Origin: Mycolicibacterium moriokaense
GTDB lineage: Bacteria; Actinomycetota; Actinomycetes; Mycobacteriales; Mycobacteriaceae
Direction: 5' to 3'
Assembly: GCF_003201655.1 (NCBI RefSeq)
Contig: NZ_QJJU01000009.1
Location: forward strand, 124,001-188,000
Length of the DNA stretch: 64,000 bases
In this document: one piece after another, positions 36,173 through 47,197 of the stretch
How the letters are laid out: every line of letters starts with the position of its first letter
Position numbering within the stretch: position 1 is the first letter of the stretch
Position numbers and translations under genes: made by a program
Notes under the pieces: generated by a model
Database searches by the model: none
Seen by the model: only the letters and a program-made list of their open reading frames with translations
Told to the model about the DNA's origin: nothing

Positions 36173-36739
36173 TCAGTCGTGTTTCGCCTCGTAGCGCAGC
36201 AGGACCGTGCCGCCCGGGAAGGTGCGGTTCTCCAACAGTCGCAGCGAGATCCATGACGGCAGTGTCGGGAAGAACGGTGTGCCGCCGCCCACAGCGGTGG
36301 GCGAGACCACGATCCGGTACTCATCCACCAGTCCGGCCTGCACGACCGGTGCGGCCAGCGTCGCGCCGGCCACCTCCAGCCTGCCGTCGGTTTCGGCTTT
36401 CAGCTTCGTTACCACCTCGACCGGGTCGCCGCGTTCCAGGCGGGAGTTCCAGTCGACGGACTCCAGGGTGCGCGAGAACACGACCTTGGGCATGTCGCGC
36501 CAGATGTGCGCGAAGTCGACGATCAGAGGGGTGGCGTCCGGTGTCTTGTCGGCGGTCGGCCAGTACGCGGACATCAGTTCGTAGAGCCGCCGCCCGTAGA
36601 ACGATAGGGCGGTCTCCCGCTCGAAGTCGTTCCAGTACTGGTGCAGTTCTTCGCTCGGATCGGACCAGTCGATGTTGCCTTGTGCGTCGGCGATGTACCC
36701 GTCCACCGACACGTTGAAGCCATAGATGAGTTTGCCCAT
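36173..36739 (-). CDS. Dihydrofolate reductase-family (RibD C-terminal-like) protein
   Basis: A 188-residue protein of the DHFR/RibD-C fold. It begins KLIYGFNVSVDGYIADAQG, typical of the YyaP/YwjB-type stand-alone reductases. It continues with ALSFYGRRLYELM and VVFSRTLESVDWNS, and the NADPH-site-like GDPVEVVTKLK then EVAGATLAAPVVQAGLVDEY. These proteins are presumed NAD(P)H-dependent reductases of unknown substrate; they are not the folate-pathway DHFR. No coupled neighbours. It converges on the cutinase gene. Confidence 0.85.
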   Translation of the reverse strand: MGKLIYGFNVSVDGYIADAQGNIDWSDPSEELHQYWNDFERETALSFYGRRLYELMSAYWPTADKTPDATPLIVDFAHIWRDMPKVVFSRTLESVDWNSRLERGDPVEVVTKLKAETDGRLEVAGATLAAPVVQAGLVDEYRIVVSPTAVGGGTPFFPTLPSWISLRLLENRTFPGGTVLLRYEAKHD

Positions 36740-36980
36740 ACAGATCAGACTGCACCGGAGGGCAAAACTCGCCGGCCAGGCCTGCTTCGTCTTGTTCTCG
36801 TCGCCGCGGCGGCACTGACCACGGCACCGGCACCGCCGGCCCTCAGCTAGCAGCCACCTGACTCAGGGTCATACCGCCGCGATCCGTCCCAGAAAAGTGT
36901 CCCCGCTCGGGTGGCTGGTTGCCCTTAGTCAGTGAATGTCGAAGGTGATCGTCCGCTACACATCTTCTAAGGAGTCGATC

Positions 36981-37232
36981 ATGGGGAATATTCGTCGAAT
37001 CATTACCACCGCGCTGGCGGGTGCGGCACTGGCCAGTGGGTTGGGACTCATTGTCACTCCCGGCGCGGCCGCCCAACCGAAGAGTTGCACGCTCTTGTGG
37101 AATTCTCAGAACGGTGCGCAAGACGAATGGCTCTGGTATCGGGAACAGTATGGGGATAGTGACAAGAAGACTATCGCTGCCAGGGCCGTGTACGTGAGCG
37201 CGATTAACAGAACTGTCCGCGCTGGCTGCTAA
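36981..37232 (+). CDS. Small secreted protein of unknown function
   Basis: An 83-residue protein. A signal peptide with RR near the start and a GAAAQ cleavage region leaves a mature protein of about 50 residues. Two Cys (SCTLLW near the start, the last residue Cys) may form a disulfide. The mature part is rich in charged and aromatic residues (DEWLWYREQYGDSDKK). ATG 36981 is chosen because AAGGAG lies 6 nt upstream; a longer reading from 36936 lacks such a site. No family recognised. It is likely a small exported mycobacterial protein; neighbours give no clue. Confidence 0.65.
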   Translation: MGNIRRIITTALAGAALASGLGLIVTPGAAAQPKSCTLLWNSQNGAQDEWLWYREQYGDSDKKTIAARAVYVSAINRTVRAGC

Positions 37233-37333
37233 CAACGTCTATATGCGATCAGTCCGCGAGGGCATTTGCAGGTTAGTCGCGTTGGTCGGCGCGAGCACCG
37301 ATCGACTTGGGCCTGCGTAGTCGCTGATCGCCG

Positions 37334-37927
37334 TCAGTTCGGCTGCGCCGCGCGCCGCGACGGGTCGAATACGTCGACTCCGTCCTGCTGCCAGGCCTCG
37401 CGCATCTCGTCGGCGCCCTTGAGTCGAACCCACGCCGCCTCCGTCGCGGTGATCGGTGTCGCGGACAACACAGTGACCGGAGGCAGCGGGGCGGTCAACG
37501 CTACGTCGTCAATATCGCTGCGGTCCAACAGAAACGCGGTGAACGGCGCGTAATCCCATAACGGCGTCTCGAGATCGATCAGTGCGTCCGGCTCCAGGAT
37601 CAGCCCTTCGACGGCTGGCGCGGCGGCCAGGATCGCGAGCGAGCGCGCCAGGCCTTTCGGCGACGGCCCGCGCAGCGCGACAACAACCTCGGCGCGCGGA
37701 CCGTGCAGCGCGTCGGTCACCATCTCCGTTGGGTCGAACATCGGATGGCGCGAACAGCCAAGCGACACATAGTAACTGAGGCCGTCGTCATCAGGTCCAA
37801 AGCGCAGCACGTCAATGCGCTCGGTGCCGAGAAACGTCACACTGGCTTCGTCGGGTTCTCCTGCTATCCCGGCCCTGCCGAAGTGCTCGCGCAGGTGCGC
37901 GCCGACCTTCGCCAGGACGTCGATCAC
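37334..37927 (-). CDS. Suppressor-of-fused (Sufu) domain protein
   Basis: A 197-residue protein that looks like a Sufu-domain family member (PF05076). Typical features are LRFGPDDDGLSYYVSLGCSRHPM, RAEVVVALRG and a C-terminal LPPVTVLSATPITATEAAWVRLKG. Bacterial members occur as stand-alone proteins and as immunity proteins to secreted toxins; molecular role unknown. The ATG overlaps the sugC stop by 4 bp, so it is translated with the trehalose importer. I do not recall it within the M. tuberculosis sug operon. No toxin gene is adjacent. Confidence 0.75.
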   Translation of the reverse strand: MIDVLAKVGAHLREHFGRAGIAGEPDEASVTFLGTERIDVLRFGPDDDGLSYYVSLGCSRHPMFDPTEMVTDALHGPRAEVVVALRGPSPKGLARSLAILAAAPAVEGLILEPDALIDLETPLWDYAPFTAFLLDRSDIDDVALTAPLPPVTVLSATPITATEAAWVRLKGADEMREAWQQDGVDVFDPSRRAAQPN

Positions 37928-39162
37928 TCGACAGGCGGCGGTGGCGGCGGGATCTCAGCTGCAGCTGGCGGTTCTGGCGCCTGACCGTTCGAGCCGCTCG
38001 GGGCGATGGTGAGGTTGGCGCCGGTGTCCGCGTCGAAGATCGTGATCTTGGAAGTATCGAAGGCCAGCTCCATGGTCTGGCCCGGTGTCGCCGTCGACTC
38101 CGTGGAAACCCTTGCCACGAATTCGTTCTCATTGACCCCTGAATCGGCGGCCAGCTCTGCCAGCTGTGCCGCCTGGGCACCGCCACCTTCAGCCTTGAAA
38201 TGTACGTACTTGTCGGCGCCCAGGGATTCGACGAAGTCGACCGTCACCTCGAAGGTCAGTGCCCGGATCCGCGCGTAAGTATCGATAACGGCGGCATCGT
38301 CGAGATGCTCCGGTCGAATGCCGACGATCACGTTGTTGGCCTTGGGGTGCTGCGCGAGCAGGTCGTGCACCTCTTGGGTCAGTGTGATGTCGCCAAACGG
38401 CAGCCGCAACCCGACGTCGGTCATCGTGGCGGGGAAGAAGTTCATTGCCGGTGATCCGATGAACCCCGCGACGAACAGGTTGGCCGGGCTGTTGTACAGC
38501 TCCTCCGGTGTGCCAATCTGCTGGACCACGCCCGCAAGCAACACCACCACCCGATCCCCCAGCGTCATGGCCTCGGTCTGGTCGTGCGTGACGTATACGG
38601 TGGTGGCGCCCAACCGATTCTGCAGCCGGGCGATCTCAGCGCGCATCTGCACGCGCAGCTTGGCGTCCAGGTTCGACAGCGGCTCGTCCATCAGGAATGC
38701 CTTGGGATTGCGCACGATGGCGCGCCCCATCGCCACCCGCTGCCGCTGGCCGCCGGACAGCTGAGCGGGCTTGCGATCCAGAAAGTCGGTCAGGTCAAGG
38801 ATTTTCGCGGTTTCGTCGACCTTCTGCGCGATCTCGGCCTTCTTCATCTTGGCCAGTGTCAGCGGGAACCCGATGTTCTGCCGCACGGTCATGTGAGGAT
38901 AGAGGGCGTACGACTGGAACACCATCGCGATGTCGCGGTCCTTGGGGGCCTTCTCGTTGACCCGTTCGCCGGCGATGCGCAGCTCCCCCGACGAGATGTC
39001 CTCGAGGCCGGCAATCATGTTCAGCGTGGTGGACTTTCCGCAGCCGGACGGGCCGACCAGGATGATGAACTCGCCGTCGGCGATGGTGATCGACAGGTCT
39101 TTCACGGCCGTCGCGCCGTTGGGGTAACTCTTGGTCACCCGGTCCAACACAATTTCGGCCAT
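37924..39162 (-). CDS. sugC: Trehalose ABC importer ATPase SugC
   Basis: A 412-residue ABC ATPase of the MalK/UgpC type. Walker A GPSGCGKST, signature LSGGQRQR, Walker B FLMDEPLSNLD and the switch His in YVTHDQTEA. The C-terminal 150 residues form the regulatory TOBE/MalK-type region, which ends in a Pro-rich tail (PEPPAAAEIPPPPPPVE) somewhat longer than in M. tuberculosis. With LpqY, SugA and SugB it imports trehalose released during mycolate assembly. The gene lies 4 bp after sugB and overlaps the Sufu gene. Confidence 0.95.
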   Translation of the reverse strand: MAEIVLDRVTKSYPNGATAVKDLSITIADGEFIILVGPSGCGKSTTLNMIAGLEDISSGELRIAGERVNEKAPKDRDIAMVFQSYALYPHMTVRQNIGFPLTLAKMKKAEIAQKVDETAKILDLTDFLDRKPAQLSGGQRQRVAMGRAIVRNPKAFLMDEPLSNLDAKLRVQMRAEIARLQNRLGATTVYVTHDQTEAMTLGDRVVVLLAGVVQQIGTPEELYNSPANLFVAGFIGSPAMNFFPATMTDVGLRLPFGDITLTQEVHDLLAQHPKANNVIVGIRPEHLDDAAVIDTYARIRALTFEVTVDFVESLGADKYVHFKAEGGGAQAAQLAELAADSGVNENEFVARVSTESTATPGQTMELAFDTSKITIFDADTGANLTIAPSGSNGQAPEPPAAAEIPPPPPPVE

Positions 39163-39166
39163 GGAG

Positions 39167-39999
39167 CTATCCCTTCACCGCACCGGACGTCAGGCCGGCC
39201 ACGATCCGTCGTTGGAAAATTAGAACAAAGATAATGATGGGGATGGTGATAACCATCGCGCCTGCCGCGATGGATCCGGTCGGCTCCTCGAACTGCGAGC
39301 TACCGGTAAAGTTCGCGATCGCCACAGGCGCGGTGATGGCGCGCTGGGTCGCCGTCAGCGACAAGGCGAGCAGCAGGTCGTTCCAGGCAAAGATGAACAC
39401 CAGGATCGCTGCGGTGACGATGCCCGGCGCGGCCAGCGGCGCAATCACTTTGCGGAACGCCTGGGCGGGCGTGGCGCCGTCCATCTTCGCCGCCTTCTCC
39501 AGATCCCAGGGGATCTCCCGGAAGAACGCCGAGAGTGTGTAGATCGCCAGCGGCAGTGCGAACGTGATGTACGGGATGATCAGGCCAGGCCACGTATCGA
39601 ACAAACCGATGCTGCGCCACAGGTTGAAGATCGGCGTCACCAGCGAGATCTGCGGGAACATCGCAATCAGCAGCGCGACCCCGATCAGCACCCGTTTACC
39701 CGGAAACGCCAGCCGCGCAACGGCGTAGGCAGCCATGCCGCCCACGACGACCGCGATCACCGTGGTGATCAACCCGATGCCGATCGAGTTGATCAGGGCT
39801 GAGGTGAAGATGTCGCCGGAGAATATGCCCTTGTAGTTGTCGAACGTGACCTGCGACGGAATCAGCTTGCCGTCCTTGACGGTTGACGTCGGCTTCAGCG
39901 ACAGGCTCAGGATCCACAGCACGGGAAACAGCGCGTACAACACGACCAGAATGTTGACGACGGTCCAGCCCGTCGCTCGCCTCGCGCCGACCTTCTCAG

Positions 40000-40003
<4 letters not shown>
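39167..40003 (-). CDS. sugB: Trehalose ABC importer permease SugB
   Basis: A 278-residue permease with six membrane helices and the EAA loop [24 protein letters not shown] that contacts SugC. It is a MalG-type subunit. The ATG at 40003 overlaps the sugA stop by 4 bp. A longer open frame to 40396 overlaps sugA and is not coding. It imports trehalose with SugA. Confidence 0.95.
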
Positions 40004-42425
<2,422 letters not shown>

Positions 42426-42430
42426 TCAAT

Positions 42431-42493
42431 CGCGAGCGTGCGGAAACTGCCTGTAATTGGCGGCGTGTCGGCGTACAGACCCGCACGCTCGCG
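42431..42493. repeat. Intergenic inverted-repeat element (GGCGTGTCGG family), copy D
   Basis: CGCGAGCGTGCGG (42431-42443) is exactly complementary to 42481-42493. The loop has TAATTGGCGGCGTGTCGGCGTACAG. It begins 9 nt past the stop of the minus-strand gene at 42503 and lies about 105 bp upstream of lpqY. It is probably a terminator that insulates the trehalose operon. Confidence 0.75.
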
Positions 42494-42502
42494 GGAAAGG
42501 CG

Positions 42503-43030
42503 CTAGATCGTCAAGCGCGCCAGCAGATCCCGGCCGCGTTCTGCGCCCTGCGGGTCGCACAAGACGTCGTAGCGGCCGGCGACGAGCTGCATCGTCGAAC
42601 TGAAATCTCTTGTGCCGCGCGCCATCGCATACGGGATCGCCGAGGTGATCAGGCCGAAGAACACACCGGCGATCAGTCCAGTTACCAGCGCGGCCCACGG
42701 GCTGGGGCTGAAGAAACCGAGAATCAGGCCGATGAACAGGCCAAGCCACGCTCCGGTCAGCACGCCACCGCCGAGCACCTTGGGCCAGGTCAGCCTGCCC
42801 GTGACGCGTTCCACCTGCATCAGGTCGACGCCGACGATGGTCACCTGCTGCACAGGGAACTGTTGATCGGACAAGTAGTCGACGGCGCGTTGCGCCTCGG
42901 CGTACGTCGGGTACGAGCCGATCGGCCAGCCCTTCGGTGGGGTGGGCAGGGCGGCCGGGGTACCGCGTCCGGAAGTCTGCGCACCCGGCGTCACGCCTGG
43001 GGCATGTCCTGGCTGGAACGGGCTGGTCAT
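42503..43030 (-). CDS. Stress-protein-like membrane protein (Rv1234-like)
   Basis: A 175-residue protein. After a Pro/Gly-rich N-terminus comes a domain like that of general stress protein 17M (YflT): IGSYPTYAEAQRAVDYLSDQQFPVQQVTIVG. Two membrane helices follow (VLTGAWLGLFIGLILGFF and AALVTGLIAGVFFGLITSAIP), then a short soluble tail. Same length and place as Rv1234. Function unknown; the fold suggests a stress-related membrane role. It lies upstream of lpqY on the same strand, separated by the inverted-repeat element. Confidence 0.8.
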   Translation of the reverse strand: MTSPFQPGHAPGVTPGAQTSGRGTPAALPTPPKGWPIGSYPTYAEAQRAVDYLSDQQFPVQQVTIVGVDLMQVERVTGRLTWPKVLGGGVLTGAWLGLFIGLILGFFSPSPWAALVTGLIAGVFFGLITSAIPYAMARGTRDFSSTMQLVAGRYDVLCDPQGAERGRDLLARLTI

Positions 43031-43124
43031 CGGTCTTCCATCTCCTCTATGCGCGCCTGAAGGTCGTGGCTGCTCTCACCAGGACCAACGCTCCCGCCGC
43101 CGCAATCGTGCCCTGCAATTGCGC

Positions 43125-43130
43125 TAGGTT
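43125..43130 (+). promoter_or_regulatory. Leaderless-type -10 box for the first DUF4190 gene
   Basis: TAGGTT (TANNNT) lies 7 nt before the ATG at 43138 and no ribosome site is visible, so a leaderless message is likely. Confidence 0.5.
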
Positions 43131-43137
43131 GATCAGC

Positions 43138-43842
43138 ATGACAAATCCCGGCGAGGACGCAGGCCAAACGCCATCATCCGACTCCGGTGGCGGGGGGTCG
43201 GAGCCGTCATCGGGCGGCTACGAAGCGCCGCCGATCGAGCAGTCGCCGGAGCAATCGAGCCCGCCCGAGCCGCAGCAGCCCGACTACAACCCGCCCCCGG
43301 CATACACCCCACCATCCGGATACGAGGCGCCCGGATACGAGGCGCCCGGCTACCAGCAGGCGTCGGGCTATCCGCCCCCGAACTTTTCGCCGCCCGACTA
43401 CCCGCCGCCGGCGACGCCGGACTATTCCGCGCCCGGCGGTGCACAACCCGGCTACCCGCCGCCCTACCCCGGCCCGCCCGGCTACGGCGCGCGCTCGTAC
43501 CCGCCCCCGCAATACGGGACGCCGCCGCCTCCCGGCTACGGGGCGCCCCCGCCTCCCGGCTACGGCCCGCCGCCGACCGGATATCCCGCGCCGGACTACT
43601 CGGCCTATGGGCAGCCGAGCCAGAAGACGAACCAGATGGCAATCGCGTCGATCGTCGCCTCGGCAATCGGCGTGCTGTGCGGCATCGGCTCGATCGTCGG
43701 TATCGCGCTGGGCATCGTGGCGCTGAACCAGATCAAGCAGACGCGCGAAGGCGGCCACGGGCTTGCCATCGCAGGCATCGCCGTTGGCGGGGTGACCCTG
43801 CTGCTCAACATGATCTGGACGATCATCGCCTTTAGTAGTTGA
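43138..43842 (+). CDS. Proline-rich DUF4190 membrane protein (Rv1233c-like)
   Basis: A 234-residue protein. Residues 1-160 are a low-complexity region of PPGYG/PPDY/APGYE repeats rich in Pro, Gly and Tyr. The C-terminal 70 residues form a DUF4190 domain with two membrane helices (IASIVASAIGVLCGIGSIVGIALGIVAL and GLAIAGIAVGGVTLLLNMIW). The N-terminal part probably lies in the cytoplasm and may bind SH3/WW-like or divisome/cell-wall partners, but no function is known. The ATG at 43138 is supported by a -10 box 7 nt upstream. The next gene is a shorter paralogue starting within 3 bp of its stop. Confidence 0.82.
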   Translation: MTNPGEDAGQTPSSDSGGGGSEPSSGGYEAPPIEQSPEQSSPPEPQQPDYNPPPAYTPPSGYEAPGYEAPGYQQASGYPPPNFSPPDYPPPATPDYSAPGGAQPGYPPPYPGPPGYGARSYPPPQYGTPPPPGYGAPPPPGYGPPPTGYPAPDYSAYGQPSQKTNQMAIASIVASAIGVLCGIGSIVGIALGIVALNQIKQTREGGHGLAIAGIAVGGVTLLLNMIWTIIAFSS

Positions 43843-43844
43843 CG

Positions 43845-44285
43845 ATGACCGCCAGCGACCCCGAGCAGCCGTCGCAGCCAGATCCGTATGCGCCTGTCGA
43901 TTACCCGCCGGATGCGGGTTTGCCTCCGCCCGTCTATCCACCGCCGTATCTAGGTGCGGCGGGTTACCCGGGCTATCCGGGCGCCCCCGGCTATTACCCG
44001 GGTGCCTACGACCCGTACCGGCCGACCAAGCCGCCCGGCACCAACGGCAAGGCGGTCGCGGCGCTTGTGACGTCGCTAGTGGGGCTCTTCTGTTGCGGCC
44101 TTCCGTCCATCGCGGGGCTGATCCTCGGCATCATCGGGATGCGCGAGACCCGACGCACCGGCCAGGACGGCTATGCGATCGCGCTGATCGGGACGATCAT
44201 CGGCGGACTCGTGGTCGCCGGCTTGGTGGTCTATCTGCTGCTGTCGATAGGCATCTACGCCACCAACTGGCAGTGGGCGCCGTAG
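43845..44285 (+). CDS. Second, shorter DUF4190 membrane protein
   Basis: A 146-residue paralogue of the preceding protein. A Pro/Tyr/Gly-rich N-terminus (PPPYLGAAGYPGYPGAPGYYPG) leads to a DUF4190 pair of helices (AVAALVTSLVGLFCCGLPSIAGLILGIIG and ALIGTIIGGLVVAGLVVYLLL). The ATG at 43845 is 2 nt after the upstream stop; a TTG at 43839 would overlap it by 4 bp. The two genes probably arose by tandem duplication and are co-translated. Function unknown. It converges on the CitE-like gene with a 4-bp gap. Confidence 0.8.
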   Translation: MTASDPEQPSQPDPYAPVDYPPDAGLPPPVYPPPYLGAAGYPGYPGAPGYYPGAYDPYRPTKPPGTNGKAVAALVTSLVGLFCCGLPSIAGLILGIIGMRETRRTGQDGYAIALIGTIIGGLVVAGLVVYLLLSIGIYATNWQWAP

Positions 44286-44289
44286 CTGT

Positions 44290-45246
44290 CTAGCTCGGCG
44301 GCCGGAACGGTTCGGCCGTGCGGTCCATGCCTGCGGCGCGGCCCTTTCCCGCGATCACCAACGCCATCTTGCGGCTGGCCTCATCGATCATCTCGTCGCC
44401 CAGCATCACCGCACCGCGGGCGCCGCCTGCGCGGGATGTGTGCCACTCGTAGGCCTCAAGGATCAACTCGGCGTGATCGTAATCGGACTGGCGCGGGCTG
44501 AAGACCTCGTTGCCAGCGGCGATCTGGTCGGGATGCAGCACCCATTTGCCGTCATAGCCCAGAGCCGCCGACCTGCCTGCGACCCGCCGGAAACCGTCGA
44601 CGTCACGGATTTTCAGATAGGGACCGTCGATCGCGAGGACACCGTGCGTGCGGGCGGCGATCAGGATCCGCATCAGCACATGGTGATGCGCGTCGCCGAC
44701 GTCGTAGCCCTCGGGCTGCTCACCCACCTCGAGCGTGCGCATGTTGAGACTGGCCGCCATGTCCGCGGGCCCGAGCACCAGAGCCTGAACCCGAGGCCCC
44801 GCTGCGATCGCGTCGATGTTGGTCAGGCCCTGTGCGTTTTCGATCTGCACCTCAATCCCGATGCGGCCCAACGGTAGTCCGTGCGTTGCCTCGAGCTGGC
44901 TCAGCAGTAGGTCCAGCGCGTGAATGTGGGAGGCGTCAGTCACCTTGGGCAGCACGACGATGTCCAGCGAGGGGCCCGCCGTACCCACCACCTCGATGAC
45001 GTCGGCGTGGGTCCACGGCGTCGTCCAGTCGTTGACCCGTACCCCGCGCAGCTGGCCCGCCCAACCCGGCTCGGCGAGCGCGACGGCGACCTGCGTGCGC
45101 GCCCCGGCCTTAGCATCGGCTGCGACAGCGTCCTCCAGGTCGAGGAACACCTCATCGGCGGGTAGCGCCTTCGCCTTCTCGATCATTTTGAGGTTGCTGC
45201 CGGGAACCGAAAGGCACGTTCGACGGGGCCGATACGAGTTTTCCAC
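44290..45246 (-). CDS. CitE-like HpcH/HpaI-family lyase
   Basis: A 318-residue protein of the citrate lyase beta/malyl-CoA lyase superfamily. RRTCLSVPGSN at the start and EVFLDLEDAVAADAKA carry the metal-binding acid. RVNDWTTPW has the CoA-binding Arg, and VLPKVTD, IGIEVQIENAQGL and VLGPADMAASL are family hallmarks. The C-terminus has GYDGKWVLHPDQI. Members cleave or form C-C bonds of malyl-CoA, citramalyl-CoA or related esters, or hydrolyse them. Not part of a citrate lyase operon, so a malyl- or citramalyl-CoA role is more likely. It is divergent from the MgtE-N/CBS gene and looks inserted relative to M. tuberculosis. Confidence 0.85.
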   Translation of the reverse strand: MENSYRPRRTCLSVPGSNLKMIEKAKALPADEVFLDLEDAVAADAKAGARTQVAVALAEPGWAGQLRGVRVNDWTTPWTHADVIEVVGTAGPSLDIVVLPKVTDASHIHALDLLLSQLEATHGLPLGRIGIEVQIENAQGLTNIDAIAAGPRVQALVLGPADMAASLNMRTLEVGEQPEGYDVGDAHHHVLMRILIAARTHGVLAIDGPYLKIRDVDGFRRVAGRSAALGYDGKWVLHPDQIAAGNEVFSPRQSDYDHAELILEAYEWHTSRAGGARGAVMLGDEMIDEASRKMALVIAGKGRAAGMDRTAEPFRPPS

Positions 45247-45258
45247 GACCCCACTCTC

Positions 45259-45264
45259 TACCCT
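45259..45264 (+). promoter_or_regulatory. -10 box for the MgtE-N/CBS operon
   Basis: TACCCT (TANNNT) is 8 nt before the ATG at 45273. A leaderless or nearly leaderless message is likely. Confidence 0.4.
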
Positions 45265-45272
45265 CTACAGAT

Positions 45273-46565
45273 ATGGCGGCGGTGAACAGGGTCTATGCGG
45301 CCCGACTCGCGGGAATGGTGGTGCTTGGCCCCGATGGCGAGTCCATCGGCCGTGTCCGCGATGTGGTGATCAGCATCGGAGTCGCAGGCCATCAGCCGCG
45401 AGTGTTGGGCCTTGTCGTCGAATTGCTCACCCGCCGAAGGATTTTCGTTCCAATCCTGCGGGTGACGGCCATCGAGCCCAATGCAGTCACACTCGCGACG
45501 GGCAACGTGTCGCTTCGCCGGTTCTCCCAGCGCCCCAACGAGGTGCTGGTGCTCGGCGAGGTGATCGAAACCCGGGTCCGTGTCGACGATCCCGATCTGC
45601 CGGAGCTGGCCGGAATCGATGTCGTCGTGGTCGACCTGGGCATCGAGCAGAGCCGCACCCGCGACTGGGTCGTCACGAAGGTCGCCGTGCGCCCGCAGCG
45701 CAGGCTCGGCCGCCGCAGCAACGTCTCCATCGCCGAATGGAATCAGGTGCAGGGCCTGACCCCGTCCGGACTGGCGATGCCCGACCAGGGCGTGGCTCAG
45801 TTGCTCGAACAGTTCCAGGGCCAGCGCCCGATCGAGGTAGCCGAAGCGATTCGCGAGCTGCCCACCAAACGCCGCTACGAGGTGGTCAAGGCGCTCGACG
45901 ACGAGCGGCTCGCCGACGTGCTGCAGGAACTGCCCGAGGACGAACAGGCCGACGTGCTGATGCAGTTGGAGACCGAACGCGCGGCCGATGTGCTCGAGGC
46001 GATGGATCCCGACGACGCCGCCGACCTGTTGGGCACGATGACACCCGCCGACGCCGAGCGGTTCCTGCGCCGGATGGACCCCGAGGACTCCGAGGACGTG
46101 CGGCGGCTGCTGAGCCACTCCCCCGATACCGCGGGCGGGTTGATGACGTCCGAGCCCGTGGTGCTGGCCCCCGACACCACCGTCGCCCAGGCGCTGGCCA
46201 GGGTGCGCGATCCGGACCTGACGCCTGCGCTTGCGTCGCTGGTCTTCGTGGCGCGCCCACCCACCGCTACGCCAACCGGTCGCTACCTCGGCTGTGTACA
46301 CCTGCAGCGGCTGCTGCGCGAACCGCCCGCCGAGCTGGTCAGCGGCATCCTCGACAAGGACCTGCCGACCCTGAGTCCCGAGGACGGGCTGTCGGCGGTG
46401 ACTCGCTATTTCGCTGCCTACAATCTCGTCTGCGGTCCAGTCGTCGACGAGGAAAACCATCTGCTCGGCGCGGTGTCCGTCGACGACGTCCTCGACCACC
46501 TGCTGCCCGATGACTGGCGGGAACGTGAGGAACCCGAGTTGTCCGGCGCCGAAGGGGTGACATGA
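45273..46565 (+). CDS. MgtE N-terminal/CBS-domain protein without a channel (Rv1232c-like)
   Basis: A 430-residue soluble protein. A PRC-barrel-like N-terminal region (VLGPDGESIGRVRDVVISIG) is followed by an MgtE_N superhelix of repeats such as LADVLQELPEDEQADVLMQLE and AADVLEAMDPDDAADLL (about residues 175-290). Two CBS segments come next (TAGGLMTSEPVVLAPDTTVAQAL and PTLSPEDGLSAV..VSVDDVLDHL). The transmembrane channel of true MgtE Mg2+ transporters is absent, so it may sense Mg2+ or nucleotides and act on another protein. Its stop overlaps the DUF1003 start (ATGA), suggesting that membrane protein as partner. Size matches Rv1232c (about 435 aa). Confidence 0.88.
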   Translation: MAAVNRVYAARLAGMVVLGPDGESIGRVRDVVISIGVAGHQPRVLGLVVELLTRRRIFVPILRVTAIEPNAVTLATGNVSLRRFSQRPNEVLVLGEVIETRVRVDDPDLPELAGIDVVVVDLGIEQSRTRDWVVTKVAVRPQRRLGRRSNVSIAEWNQVQGLTPSGLAMPDQGVAQLLEQFQGQRPIEVAEAIRELPTKRRYEVVKALDDERLADVLQELPEDEQADVLMQLETERAADVLEAMDPDDAADLLGTMTPADAERFLRRMDPEDSEDVRRLLSHSPDTAGGLMTSEPVVLAPDTTVAQALARVRDPDLTPALASLVFVARPPTATPTGRYLGCVHLQRLLREPPAELVSGILDKDLPTLSPEDGLSAVTRYFAAYNLVCGPVVDEENHLLGAVSVDDVLDHLLPDDWREREEPELSGAEGVT

Positions 46566-47110
46566 GCGACCTGTCGGCGCGCCAGCGGCTGGACACCCCG
46601 CGCACGTCACGCCGATTCGCGCCCAACTTCGACGTCGAGGCCGTCGGCCGGATTAGCGAATCGTTCGCGCGATTCCTTGGCACTGGTCGATACCTTGCGC
46701 TCCAGACCATCTTCGTCATCATTTGGATCGCACTGAACCTGCTTGCCGTCAAATGGCAGTGGGACCCGTATCCGTTCATCCTGCTCAACCTGGCGTTTTC
46801 CACCCAGGCGGCCTACGCGGCTCCGCTGATCCTGCTGGCGCAGAACCGCCAGGAAAACCGCGACCGGGTGTCACTGGAAGAAGACCGTCGGCGCGCCGAA
46901 CAGACCAAGGCCGATACCGAGTACCTGGCCCGCGAACTGGCGGCGCTGCGGCTGGCCGTCGGCGAGGTCGCCACGCGCGATTACCTGCGCCGCGAACTCG
47001 AGGAATTGCACGAGAAGCTGACCGAGCTGCAACATCCACAACCCTCCGCCGACGGTGACGCGGCCGGTAAACCGGACGGCTCGGAGCGGCGGTCCAAACG
47101 GAGGGGCTGA
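46562..47110 (+). CDS. DUF1003 membrane protein (Rv1231c-like)
   Basis: A 182-residue protein with two membrane helices in the DUF1003 domain (YLALQTIFVIIWIALNLLAV and YPFILLNLAFSTQAAYAAPLILLAQ). A long charged C-terminal helix, probably coiled-coil, follows (EEDRRRAEQTKADTEYLARELAALR, then LRRELEELHEKLTEL). It is translationally coupled (4-bp overlap) to the MgtE-N/CBS protein. The domain's function is unknown; the coupling suggests a membrane-bound complex. Confidence 0.87.
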   Translation: MSDLSARQRLDTPRTSRRFAPNFDVEAVGRISESFARFLGTGRYLALQTIFVIIWIALNLLAVKWQWDPYPFILLNLAFSTQAAYAAPLILLAQNRQENRDRVSLEEDRRRAEQTKADTEYLARELAALRLAVGEVATRDYLRRELEELHEKLTELQHPQPSADGDAAGKPDGSERRSKRRG

Positions 47111-47197
47111 ACCGGCTCTAGCCATTGCTGCAACAGGGGATTCGAGACTAGGTATGGTGACTTGGTTCCCACGTCACCGCAGACCAAGGACGGTTGA

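Noticed and set aside
44924-46513. A 529-codon open frame on the + strand
   Set aside because: Antisense to the CitE-like gene and out of frame with the MgtE-N/CBS gene; Arg/Gly/Ala-rich composition typical of shadow frames in high-GC DNA.
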